Positions 9,076 through 18,226 of a DNA stretch of 64,000 nt are shown piece after piece; position 1 is the stretch's first letter, and the number at the start of each line of letters is the position of its first letter. A model generated the notes under the pieces. That model saw only the letters and a program-made list of their open reading frames with translations. It was not told where the DNA came from and did no database searches. Source of the DNA: Nitrospira sp. (GTDB taxonomy: Bacteria; Nitrospirota; Nitrospiria; Nitrospirales; Nitrospiraceae); the NCBI GenBank assembly GCA_029194665.1, contig JARFXO010000004.1, positions 310,001-374,000 of the forward strand, in the 5' to 3' direction. The translations under genes and the position numbers were made by a program.

Positions 9076-10676
9076 CGACTGAGACGACTCTACTCGGCGA
9101 GCTCGCCGCCGCTACCGCGCGGAGGCGGACCTTTGCCATCATCAGCCACCCGGATGCCGGGAAAACGACGCTGACCGAAAAGCTTCTCCTGTACTCCGGC
9201 TTGATCCGAACCGCAGGCATGGTGCGTGGACGCAAAGGCGGTAAAACCACCGCCTCGGATTGGATGGGAATGGAACAAGAGCGCGGCATTTCCATCACCG
9301 CTTCGGCCATGCAGTTTCCCTATAAAGAGACCGTGGTGAACTTGCTGGATACGCCCGGCCACCAAGATTTCTCCGAAGATACCTATCGCACCTTGACGGC
9401 CGCCGACAGTGCCATCATGGTCATCGATGCAGCCAAAGGTGTGGAAACCCAGACTCGGAAACTCTTTGCCGTCTGCCGCATGCGGCGGATCCCTGTTCTG
9501 ACGTTGATCAACAAGATGGACCTGCCGGGGCGTCCGCCGCTCGACCTGATGACCGAAGTAGAGCAGGCATTGGACATTCACGCCAGTGCGATCAACTGGC
9601 CGATCGGGTCCGGCAGTGACTTCGTGGGCATTGTCAGTCGTGCCGACAGCCGGGTGCAGCTGTTCAGCAAGACGATGCACGGTGGGGCGACGAAGGTCGA
9701 CACGGACACCTTGCCGCTGACGGAGCTTCACTCAAATGGCAGAGTGTCCCAAGATACGATGGCGGAAGTCCAACATGATCTGGAGCTTTTGGACATTGCC
9801 GGGAATCCCTTCACGCGTGAGCAGTTTCTCCAGGGGGAGGTCACCCCGGTCTTTTTTGCGTCGGCACTCACGAATTTTGGGATTGAAAGCTTTCTCGACG
9901 CGTTTGTGAATCTCGCGCCAAGTCCCGGCATGCGGGCTGCTGACCGCGATGACGGATCCGAGTTCTCTGTGAATCCGATCGATATGCCGTTCAGCGCCTA
10001 TGTATTCAAACTGCAGGCGAACATGAATCCCAAACATCGAGACAGCACCGCCTTTCTTCGGATCTGTTCCGGACGGTTCGAGCGAGATATGGTGGTCAAG
10101 CATCATCGGTTGGCTCGGGATATTCGATTGGCAAGGCCGCACAGTCTGGTGGCGCAGGAACGCAGTACGGTCGAAGAAGCCTATCCTGGCGACATCATCG
10201 GAATAATCAACCCTGGGGTCTTCGCCATCGGCGATACGGTATCATTAACAGGGGGCTTCAATTTTAAACCGCTGCCGCAATTCCAACCGGAAATATTCGC
10301 GCGTCTCAGACCAACGGACGTCGGCAAACGCAAAGCCTTCGATAAGGGCCTATTCCAGATGGCACAAGAGGGGACCGTGCAGATCATGAAAAGCTTCAAC
10401 GACCAGGAGGCTCTGATCGCTGCGGTCGGTCGTCTCCAGTTCGATGTGCTGCAATATCGACTCCGCCAGGAATATCGCGTGGAAACCATCCTCGACGCGC
10501 TGCCCTTTACGTGTAGTGCGTGGCTGGATGGGGATCCCTCTACCTTCAAACCGCCATCGGCTTCGATGCTGGTGAAGGATCAACGGGACCGAGTCGTTAT
10601 CCTATTCGGCGATCCGCTCATGAAGACCATCGCACGTGACCGGAATCCCGATCACAAACTACGTGAAATGGGATAG
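9072..10676 (+). CDS. prfC: Peptide chain release factor 3 (GTPase RF3)
   Basis: 534 residues, the usual RF3 length. The G1 loop is SHPDAGKTT (about residues 25-33), switch I includes GISITASAM, G3 is DTPGHQDFSED and G4 is NKMD. Domains II and III follow, with the RF3-type IIGIINPGVFAIGDT and VGRLQFDVLQYRL segments. RF3 removes RF1/RF2 from the ribosome after peptide release and aids quality control. The gene begins inside the stop of the small membrane gene upstream. Confidence 0.97.
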   Translation: MTTETTLLGELAAATARRRTFAIISHPDAGKTTLTEKLLLYSGLIRTAGMVRGRKGGKTTASDWMGMEQERGISITASAMQFPYKETVVNLLDTPGHQDFSEDTYRTLTAADSAIMVIDAAKGVETQTRKLFAVCRMRRIPVLTLINKMDLPGRPPLDLMTEVEQALDIHASAINWPIGSGSDFVGIVSRADSRVQLFSKTMHGGATKVDTDTLPLTELHSNGRVSQDTMAEVQHDLELLDIAGNPFTREQFLQGEVTPVFFASALTNFGIESFLDAFVNLAPSPGMRAADRDDGSEFSVNPIDMPFSAYVFKLQANMNPKHRDSTAFLRICSGRFERDMVVKHHRLARDIRLARPHSLVAQERSTVEEAYPGDIIGIINPGVFAIGDTVSLTGGFNFKPLPQFQPEIFARLRPTDVGKRKAFDKGLFQMAQEGTVQIMKSFNDQEALIAAVGRLQFDVLQYRLRQEYRVETILDALPFTCSAWLDGDPSTFKPPSASMLVKDQRDRVVILFGDPLMKTIARDRNPDHKLREMG

Positions 10677-10701
10677 GCCGGAAGCCCATAAGACTCTCAC
10701 C

Positions 10702-11330
10702 ATGACAACGTTGCAAATCGGTTCGAGCGGTCCCGATGTCATGAAGCTTCAACAAACCCTCAAGGAGCGGGGGGTCGATCCGGGCAACATCGATGGTTAG
10801 TTCGGGCGTGGAACGGAAGCGGCGGTGCTTGCGTTCCAGAAGAGCGAAGGGCTTTATTCGGACGGCGTTGCCGGTCCGCGTACGCTTGCGCTGTTGGGAT
10901 TGGCGGAACCGGCGGATGTGGTGAGCGCAGTTCCTGACGTCACCGTCACGGTGGTGTCGGAAATGTTCCCCCTACGCAGATCGGCAACATCAAGGCGAAT
11001 CTTCCGCCTGTCCTCCATTCCCTCGTAGACCGCGAGCTGACGGACAAACCCATGGTGCTCGTTGCGCTTGCGATCATCCGGGCAGAGACGGAGAGCTTTG
11101 AGCCGATCGCGGAAGGCCGATCACGCTATAACACCTCGCCCAATGGTCATCCCTTCGACCTCTACGATTATCGCAAGGACTTGGGCAACCAAGGCCCTCC
11201 GGACGGCGAACAATATCGTGGACGAGGGTAGATTCAGCTCACAGCGCGCCTGACCTACGGCAAATACGGGACGACGATCGGTCTCGGCGATCGAATGACT
11301 ACGTCGGCATGGCGCTTTTCTCGACGATGA
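10702..11330 (+). pseudogene. Decayed peptidoglycan-binding / chitinase-like (GH19-type) gene
   Basis: The reading frame from ATG 10702 gives a peptidoglycan-binding domain 1 (QIGSSGPDVMKLQQTL, then TEAAVLAFQ and DGVAGPRTL) but is cut by an in-frame TAG at 10798-10800. The frame shifts near 10965-10970 into NIKANLPPVLHSLVDREL and EQYRGRG, the lysozyme-like domain of endolysins/GH19-like hydrolases. A second TAG at about 11229 sits where these proteins have Phe in RGRGFIQLT. After GKYGTTIGLGD the reading frame is lost. At least two stops and one or two frameshifts make this a dead gene; a prophage or bacteriocin endolysin origin is possible. Confidence 0.85.
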
Positions 11331-11462
11331 GTTTGGGAGTACCATGAAATCTCCCTTAGAACGTAGTGCGTCCTTTTTTTCCTGTTTGCTTTTCCCCCGG
11401 TTGGTATCCTAGACTCCTCAAGTCAAGGCCGGCGAGGAGCGTTACTTCTTCGAACAAATGTC

Positions 11463-12107
11463 GTGTTGCGCATGAGCCGGATTCTCCTTGTCCCACTCCC
11501 CCTTGCCTGGTTTCTGCTCGGTGTGACGTGTTTGTCTGCTCTTGCGAAACCTCTCCTTGCAGCACCAGGGGGAATGACAGAGACCTTCCCTGTTCAGAAA
11601 CCCGCACCAGTCGCGGTTGTGATTGAAACAACCGGGAGCGAGGCCGAACTGCGGCAGCAGATGCGTGTCAAGAATCATGTCGGTGAACTCTCGGCGGGAA
11701 CCATCCGGTTTTCAGAGGCACCGATCGGAAGCTTCGGCTTCATCGCGCCACAGTCTCTCGGAATGGCCTTGGTCACGCAAAGTCCCGATCTTGAATTGGA
11801 TCGGGTGGCTTCAACAGCTAATGCCTATGAAATCCATAAGGTCTCGGATGGCAACGGATTGTTGGTTGGATTCATGACTAGGGAAGCGGCATCGCAGATT
11901 TCCCCCAGCGAACGGCCTAAGAACCTGCGCATTGCGCTCTGCTCCAACTCCGTGGAGAAGGCGTCCACCATCGTCGCGGTCCCTTTAAGTAAGTTGATGG
12001 TAGACCGAATGCCGATCAGGCTTGACCCCAAAGAATCAGAGAGTCCGGTAATGCTGAGCATGGATTTGCTCACTACGGCCAACCGGAAGTCGACCACCGG
12101 ACGATAG
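11463..12107 (+). CDS. Secreted protein of unknown function
   Basis: 214 residues from a GTG; an in-frame ATG nine bases later (11472) is an equally likely start. Either gives a signal peptide (hydrophobic core LLVPLPLAWFLLGV, cleavage likely near LLAAP). The mature part has no motif I recognise and contains one cysteine. It lies just upstream of the large multicopper oxidase in the same direction, separated by about 235 bp, so shared control is possible but not shown. Confidence 0.6.
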   Translation: MLRMSRILLVPLPLAWFLLGVTCLSALAKPLLAAPGGMTETFPVQKPAPVAVVIETTGSEAELRQQMRVKNHVGELSAGTIRFSEAPIGSFGFIAPQSLGMALVTQSPDLELDRVASTANAYEIHKVSDGNGLLVGFMTREAASQISPSERPKNLRIALCSNSVEKASTIVAVPLSKLMVDRMPIRLDPKESESPVMLSMDLLTTANRKSTTGR

Positions 12108-12342
12108 CCAAATGAAAATGTGCAGAGAGGCAGTGCTCCGTAAACGTATTGACAGTCCATGCGGAGTTGAGTATCTTGCGACTCTTACTATCGACGAATA
12201 GCGAACGTGAACATCACATCTTTCGGTCAGGTCGGTTGGTTGTTACCGAAACTATTTTGTCTTCTTGCACATGGTTGATGGAGGCCGGCTGAGTAGCCTT
12301 CGCTGCTCACTTACACTTAATGTTATGAAGGAGGGTCGGTTC

Positions 12343-15300
12343 ATGTCTCACCGTCATTACACATTCACCCGAGTCTTGAGTGGACTCGCCGGCATCGCGC
12401 TGTTCGTGGCGCCGTCGGCCCTGCTCGCTGAGACTCCATCGCATGTGGCGATGAATCATCAACAGGCAGGTTGGGCCGAACAACTGAAGGGGCAGACGAT
12501 CATTGAAGATACAATGGAAGGCCGACCGGAGCGTACTTCCATGGTCGAGCGGCAACACCAGCGCATCATGGAACAAATGGACCATGACGCGACCGTGCAA
12601 CGCACCGGCGGGTATTACAACGATCTGAACATGATGCACCAGTACGGCGCCGGAAATCAGGACGTGCTGCTCATGTCGAACTCCGGCGTCGAACCGGTGT
12701 CGATGTCGGGCGGGCGCTGTCCGGCATCCGCGCCGGTCCGGAAGTACGACGTCTCGGCGATCAACGTCGAGATTTCGCTCAACATGTGGCTCGACTTCTA
12801 CCCTGGGTACATGTACGTCCTGACCGAGAACCTTGAAAAAGTGCGGGCAGAGGAAGCGGCGAATCGAGCGGCCCGCGAGAAGGAAGGTTATGATCCCGGA
12901 GCAGTCAAGAACGGATTGCAGAGCCAGTGGATTCAGCCGTTGGTGATCCGAGGCAATCAGGGCGATTGTGTCAAGTTGACGCTTCGTAATCAACTGGAGG
13001 GCGGCGAGGAGGTCAGTCTCAACATTCATGGCTCCAGCATGATCGTCGCCTCCACGGGCAAGCCGGCGACAACCACGAATCCGGACAGCATCGCGGCCAA
13101 AGATAAGTCCGTGGATCTGGAGTGGTACATTCCGCCGAGCCAACAAGAGGGCGGCCGGCAGTTTCACTCCTACAGCAACGATCGTGAGCTGACGGTCATG
13201 GGCCTGTTCGGGACGTTTGTCGTTGAGCCCAAGGGGTCTGAATATCTCGACCCGTTGGGAACCGGCGAGCCGACGCAGATGGCCAGTGGGTGGCAGGCCA
13301 TCATCAAGAACGGGGCAGGGCCTGACTTCCGAGAATTCGTGATTTTCTATCACGAAGTCGGAGACGAGGCGTTTCGACCGCTGAACAAGAAGGGCGATTT
13401 CATTCCCCAGCGTGATCCCTTGACCGACGTCTATCGGCCGGTGGCCCGTGCCTTAAATTACCGGAGTGAGCCCTTCGGCGTCGACAACATGCAAACGCAG
13501 CACGAGTACTTCGGGTTCGAAGACGAATCCATGGCCTACAGCGCCTATACGTTCGGTGATCCGGCGACGACTATTCCTCGCAGCTATCTGGGTGATCCGG
13601 CAAAGTTTCGCCTCGTGCACGGGGGGTCTGAGGTGTTTCACTCTCACCATCCGCACGGAGGATCGATTCGTTGGCCGCGGAGTCCGCGCGCCATCGACGA
13701 AATGCCTCTGTGGCATACAGCCAAGAACGGGCCGGTCAAATATCCCGTGATTCGGACCAAGTCCGACCGCGTGGACGTGGAAGTCATCGGACCGTCCGAG
13801 ACCATGGACCTGGAAACCGAATGTGGCTCCGGCCTTTGCCAACAGTTGGCCGGGGACTTTCTGTTCCACTGTCACGTCGCTCACCATTACATCGCAGGGA
13901 TGTGGGGCTATTGGCGTGTGTACAACACGCTGCAACAGGGAACGTATCATAATGACGTGATGCCGGATCTGCGTGAGCTGCCGGACCGGGCCGGCCGTAT
14001 TCAAAACGGTATTACTTCGGACCAGCTCATCGGTCGCACCGTGGACTGGTTCGGAAAGACCTTCACCATCGTCAAGGATGGGAAGACCAACTGGAAGGCG
14101 TCGCCTGCCGTCGTCAATCTGAAGGACTGGGTCAACATGCAGCTGCCGCCGCAGGGACAGCCTGGACACCAGAAAGATGAGCGCGCCCAGACCCGTTCCT
14201 ACGACGCAAGCGTGCTGGATTGGGCTTGGCAGGGTGATCGTGCAATGACCGAACGCGAAAACACTGTGGACAATCCGCGGTACAAATCGCCGTCCCCCGG
14301 CAACCGGCTGCCGATTCTTTTTGAGAGCGCCACCGGAAAAATTGCCTGGCCGCATTTGACGCCCCATTTCGGGCGCCGTGTGATCTTCTCTCAGAATCAC
14401 AATCCTGCTCCATGGTTGGATATGATCCATCTTGAGGAGGACGGTTTGCCCAGTTCCTATCCGGCAAAGCCTGGAGAGAATGGGCGATGGAGCATGTGCC
14501 CAGAGAATGCCGGCTCCAAGAAATACAACGTGCATTTCATTCAGACACCGATCACGTTGTCCGATAAGCAGGGCGATACGCCGGCTATCGTGGACAAGGA
14601 CGGGCTGATTTACGTGCTACATGAGGAAGAAGCGCAGACCAGGAAGAGCGACATCAAGTATCCGCTGGTGGTGCGCGCCAATATTTATGATTGTATCGAT
14701 TGGATGTTGACCAGCGAGTGGCCGGACGATGACCATGTCAACTTCCAGGCGTCGAAGATCAATACACATTGGCACTTCTTGCAGTTCGACAATCAATCGT
14801 CCGACGGCGTCATCAGCGGCTTTTCGTATGAGCAATCGGTGCGTCCGTTCACGATGCTGGAGAAGAAGTTGAAAAAGGGCCTGCCTGTGCCGATGAATAC
14901 GGTTTTCACCAAACCGGCGAAGAAGGGCGAGCGGGTCATTACGGTCAAGAACGCCGCTCAATACCATCCGAACGTGGAACTGCTGATCGGAGCAGACAAT
15001 GTCGAAGGTAACGAGATCGGTCGGGTCAAGTCGATCCAAGGCAATCAGATCACCCTCTATCGTCCGCTGAAAAATGCTCATCCGGCCAACGACATCGTGA
15101 CGGTGGAATTCGTCCGGCAGCGATTCTGGGTGGATTCCGACGTCGGGACGGTCTTTTGGCACGACCATGCGTTGGGCCGAGTCACATGGCCTCACGGAGG
15201 GTTCGGCACGATCATCATCGAGCCGGTTGGTTCGACCTATCATAATCCAAAGACCGGCAAGGAGGTCCGGAGCGGCCCGCTTGTGGATATTCGAACAGCG

Positions 15301-17166
15301 GAGCCGGTTGGATATGGGGTGAACGGCAGCTTCCGGGAGTTGCTGGTGCAGCTCAATGACACCGTGCCTCATACGGTGAACATCGTGACGGCTGGCAATC
15401 CTCCGGGTCAGCCGATTGAAGTGGCATTGGAAGCCGGGAAAACAGTATCTTTCCCCATGCCGGAAAAAATGCCGATGGTGCCGATGTCCTTCCTCAACGG
15501 AGGAACCCATACGACAGGTGGTGGGCTGAATTTCAAGGCCGAGCCCATCGCGAGTCGTTTGGCCGCCAATCCTGATTCATCCAAGTTGTTCAGCAGCGCC
15601 GTCCACGGCGATCCCTATACGCCGATGGTACGAGCGTATTTGGGCGATACAGTGGTGTTCCGGTTGCTTCAGACCATGGCGAACGAGACGATGGTATGGA
15701 CGGTTTCAGGCCATACCTATTTAACAGAACGTTATGCGGGCGATGCGAACCGGAAGAACTCGATCCATATCGGCATTGCCGAACGGTACGATCTGGTGGT
15801 GCCGCAAGCAGGTGGACCACGGCTGCAACCTGGAGACTACATCCACTTCAACGGTCGCGGGTCGAAGTTCTCGGAGGGTGCCTGGGGCATCATGCGGGTG
15901 TTAGACAAGGAGGCGCCAGACCTCCAAAAGCTCCCAGCCGGATACAGCCGTCGCAATGAGATTCCGAAGCCGATGGCGGTCTGTCCGGCAGAGGCTCCGG
16001 TGAAAAATTTCAACGTTGTGGCATTGGATTATCCTTCGATGAAGTTGAACCCGAAGGCGCCTGATTCCATCGAAGTCGACTTCGAACGGACGATCCAGAT
16101 GGTCAATCCGAACGCCAAGATTTACGCGTTGGAAGAAGATGCCACGAAGGTGGCCGCTGGTGCCCAGCCGATGCCACTGACCTTGCGGGCGAATGTCGGG
16201 GATTGTCTCAAGGTGAAGCTGACCAACCGGATGAAGGAGAGCCGAGCCTCGTTCTCCGCCATCGGATTGGTGTTCAACCCCAAAGATTCGCTCGGTGCAA
16301 ACGTCGGGAACAATCCCGGCGATCAGACCATCGCGCCGGGAGAGAATCGTACCTACACTTACTACGCGGATCCCTTCCTGGGAGAGACCGCATCATTGGT
16401 GTGGGACTGGGGCAATGTAGTCACCAATCCACGGAACGGCCTTTATGGAGCAGTGGTGATCGGCCCGAAGGGGGCCCAGTATCGCGATCCGAAGACCGGC
16501 GCGGATATTTCAACGAAGAACAGCTGGATAGCCGATGTCATCGTTGATCGGACGATTCAGGGTTATGAACATCGCGTGAATTACCGCGACGTGGCCCTGT
16601 TCTTCCAGGACGAGGACAATATCATCGGGACCAGTTTCATGCCCTATGTGCAAAACACCGCGGGCTTGACGGCCGTCAATTATCGAGCGGAGCCCTATAA
16701 ATTCCGCGAAGAGAAGGGCTGCACCCTCGGGAAGGTGTTCCAGCCTTGTGTCGTCGACAAGCCGGAGGATCCGGCGACGCCGATCATTGAGGCGCATGCA
16801 GGGGATCCCGTTAGAATCCATGTGTTCGGTGCGAGCAACGAACAGAACGGTATGTTCAGTGTCGAACGCCATGAGTGGCCGATCGAGCCGTTCATGCGCG
16901 GAGCAGACATGATCAGCGTGGTGGAGTTCTCCGGGTCGGAGACGCTGGATGCGTTCCTCCCGAGCGCCGGGGGGCCGTTCCGCATGCCGGGTGATTATGT
17001 CTGGAGCAATCAACGGTTACCCTACTCGCAGTCGGGACAATGGGGCTATCTGCGGGTGTTGCCGACTGGAGATCAACGGGTATTGCCGCTCTCCGGTGCT
17101 GTGACAGGAACGAAGAGTGCTGCTGTTGGTGAACCGGTACAGGTCGTTCCGGTAGCAACAAGGTAA
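12343..17166 (+). CDS. Very large secreted multicopper oxidase, MofA-like
   Basis: 1607 residues from the ATG at 12343, chosen because GGAGGG precedes it and it opens directly on a signal peptide (hydrophobic core VLSGLAGIALFVAPSALLA). Copper-site motifs are visible: FHSHHPHG near residue 432, HCHVAHHYIAGMWGYW near 509 (the type 1/type 3 Cys-His pattern with axial Met), THWHFLQF near 808 and FWHDHALG near 939. Three similar modules start with CP-x-x-AP/AG-x-K at about residues 126, 719 and 1214, each followed by a cupredoxin-like GDC or YDC segment. Size and layout recall MofA, the putative Mn(II) oxidase of Leptothrix. It is probably periplasmic or outer-surface. Mn(II) or Cu(I) oxidation is inference. 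A terminator follows at 17206. Confidence 0.85.
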   Translation: MSHRHYTFTRVLSGLAGIALFVAPSALLAETPSHVAMNHQQAGWAEQLKGQTIIEDTMEGRPERTSMVERQHQRIMEQMDHDATVQRTGGYYNDLNMMHQYGAGNQDVLLMSNSGVEPVSMSGGRCPASAPVRKYDVSAINVEISLNMWLDFYPGYMYVLTENLEKVRAEEAANRAAREKEGYDPGAVKNGLQSQWIQPLVIRGNQGDCVKLTLRNQLEGGEEVSLNIHGSSMIVASTGKPATTTNPDSIAAKDKSVDLEWYIPPSQQEGGRQFHSYSNDRELTVMGLFGTFVVEPKGSEYLDPLGTGEPTQMASGWQAIIKNGAGPDFREFVIFYHEVGDEAFRPLNKKGDFIPQRDPLTDVYRPVARALNYRSEPFGVDNMQTQHEYFGFEDESMAYSAYTFGDPATTIPRSYLGDPAKFRLVHGGSEVFHSHHPHGGSIRWPRSPRAIDEMPLWHTAKNGPVKYPVIRTKSDRVDVEVIGPSETMDLETECGSGLCQQLAGDFLFHCHVAHHYIAGMWGYWRVYNTLQQGTYHNDVMPDLRELPDRAGRIQNGITSDQLIGRTVDWFGKTFTIVKDGKTNWKASPAVVNLKDWVNMQLPPQGQPGHQKDERAQTRSYDASVLDWAWQGDRAMTERENTVDNPRYKSPSPGNRLPILFESATGKIAWPHLTPHFGRRVIFSQNHNPAPWLDMIHLEEDGLPSSYPAKPGENGRWSMCPENAGSKKYNVHFIQTPITLSDKQGDTPAIVDKDGLIYVLHEEEAQTRKSDIKYPLVVRANIYDCIDWMLTSEWPDDDHVNFQASKINTHWHFLQFDNQSSDGVISGFSYEQSVRPFTMLEKKLKKGLPVPMNTVFTKPAKKGERVITVKNAAQYHPNVELLIGADNVEGNEIGRVKSIQGNQITLYRPLKNAHPANDIVTVEFVRQRFWVDSDVGTVFWHDHALGRVTWPHGGFGTIIIEPVGSTYHNPKTGKEVRSGPLVDIRTAEPVGYGVNGSFRELLVQLNDTVPHTVNIVTAGNPPGQPIEVALEAGKTVSFPMPEKMPMVPMSFLNGGTHTTGGGLNFKAEPIASRLAANPDSSKLFSSAVHGDPYTPMVRAYLGDTVVFRLLQTMANETMVWTVSGHTYLTERYAGDANRKNSIHIGIAERYDLVVPQAGGPRLQPGDYIHFNGRGSKFSEGAWGIMRVLDKEAPDLQKLPAGYSRRNEIPKPMAVCPAEAPVKNFNVVALDYPSMKLNPKAPDSIEVDFERTIQMVNPNAKIYALEEDATKVAAGAQPMPLTLRANVGDCLKVKLTNRMKESRASFSAIGLVFNPKDSLGANVGNNPGDQTIAPGENRTYTYYADPFLGETASLVWDWGNVVTNPRNGLYGAVVIGPKGAQYRDPKTGADISTKNSWIADVIVDRTIQGYEHRVNYRDVALFFQDEDNIIGTSFMPYVQNTAGLTAVNYRAEPYKFREEKGCTLGKVFQPCVVDKPEDPATPIIEAHAGDPVRIHVFGASNEQNGMFSVERHEWPIEPFMRGADMISVVEFSGSETLDAFLPSAGGPFRMPGDYVWSNQRLPYSQSGQWGYLRVLPTGDQRVLPLSGAVTGTKSAAVGEPVQVVPVATR

Positions 17167-17169
17167 CTT

Positions 17170-17192
17170 GATTGCCTCTCGGAGAGGCAATC
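17170..17192 (+). promoter_or_regulatory. Perfect 10-bp hairpin after the multicopper oxidase stop
   Basis: GATTGCCTCT pairs perfectly with AGAGGCAATC across a CGG loop, four bases after the stop codon. It has no T-run, so it may protect the mRNA 3' end or act with the following terminator. Confidence 0.6.
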
Positions 17193-17205
17193 ACAACTTC
17201 GAAGA

Positions 17206-17230
17206 GGGGGAGGCCTGCGCTCCCCCTTTT
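17206..17230 (+). terminator. Rho-independent terminator of the multicopper oxidase gene
   Basis: A GGGGGAG / CTCCCCC stem (17206-17212 with 17220-17226) with a seven-base loop is followed by TTTT. It separates the oxidase from the cupredoxin-like genes, which therefore need their own promoter or read-through. Confidence 0.8.
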
Positions 17231-17291
17231 CCTTTATGACAGGCATCTGGTAGCATCAGAGAAACTGATCTGAATTGAAAGCGAGAATGCC

Positions 17292-18197
17292 ATGAAAACC
17301 ACGTTGGTTTCAGCCTTGCTCGTGATGGCCTGTGCTTCTACGGCCTGGTCCTATCAAGAAATTGAAGTGAAAGATGGAGGAACCGTCGCAGGAAAAGTGA
17401 GAATGACCGAAGGAAAGCCGATCCCCAAAGGGTTCAACCTTGTCACCTTTCCGGATCCTGTCTATTGCGGAAGAATTTCCACAGGGACCGGGTGGAGGAT
17501 TTTGGACGAGTTCAGCGTTTCGGCAGATCGAGGCCTCAAAGACACAGTTGTGTTGCTGGTCGATGCGGAGAAAGGAAAGCCGTTTAAGTTCGTTCCGCCC
17601 ACCATCGAGGCCCGCGACTGTCGGTTTTTGCCTTTTGTCAGTGTGGTGAAAGACCGAGCCGAGGTTCGAGTCGTCAATATGGATCCGGTGTTTCATGATA
17701 TTCAGGCGTATGAAACGTCGGATCTTGGTCCACGTGTGTTATTCAACACACCGCTTCCGATGAATCCCCTGCACGTGCGGGATGCCGGGTCCGAGAGTCA
17801 TGAGCATCTGGCCGGACAACCGATGGTCGAAGTCGTCAAGATGACGAAGAACCGTCGGTTTTTCGTCATGCAGTGTGGGTTTCATGCCTACATGGAAAGC
17901 TGGGGGTTCGCCGTGGACAATCCCTATTACACGGTGACCGACACGGAAGGACGGTTTTCGCTGTCAGATGTGCCTGCCGGCGAGTATACCTTGATGGCGT
18001 GGCATCCTGGAGTAGGGACGGTGCTAGAAAAGAAAATATCCGTGTCGCCGAAACAGACGCATCAAGTAGATTTCACGTTTGAATCTCCCAAAGGACGTCG
18101 AAGTGTCCATGAAATTGCAGAAAATCCGCATTACGGGTTGGAGGTGCTGGGAAAATCCGTGGAGATTCGTCCGACTCTCCAACTGCAGACCCCGTAA
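17292..18197 (+). CDS. Secreted cupredoxin-like protein with C-terminal carboxypeptidase-regulatory-like domain (copy 1)
   Basis: 301 residues with a signal peptide (cleavage near AWSYQ). A cupredoxin-type metal site is suggested by NMDPVFHD (His135) and MQCGFHAYM (Cys195, His198, Met201), the His...Cys-x2-His-xn-Met order of plastocyanin-like type 1 copper proteins. A beta-sandwich of the carboxypeptidase regulatory type follows (TDTEGRFSLSDVPAGEYTL, residues about 217-235). It is a tandem paralogue of the next gene and follows the multicopper oxidase, which suggests a periplasmic electron carrier or copper donor for it; that function is inference. A Cys pair (CGRIS near 59, ARDC at 110) is conserved in both copies. 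Confidence 0.7.
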   Translation: MKTTLVSALLVMACASTAWSYQEIEVKDGGTVAGKVRMTEGKPIPKGFNLVTFPDPVYCGRISTGTGWRILDEFSVSADRGLKDTVVLLVDAEKGKPFKFVPPTIEARDCRFLPFVSVVKDRAEVRVVNMDPVFHDIQAYETSDLGPRVLFNTPLPMNPLHVRDAGSESHEHLAGQPMVEVVKMTKNRRFFVMQCGFHAYMESWGFAVDNPYYTVTDTEGRFSLSDVPAGEYTLMAWHPGVGTVLEKKISVSPKQTHQVDFTFESPKGRRSVHEIAENPHYGLEVLGKSVEIRPTLQLQTP

Positions 18198-18226
18198 CGC
18201 CGTTCGGTGGAATAGGAGCATGGCCT

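Noticed and set aside
12307-15510. Long minus-strand frames (12307-13353, 13453-14535, 14617-15510)
   Set aside because: They are opposite the multicopper oxidase and have no recognisable domain; shadows of a codon-biased gene.
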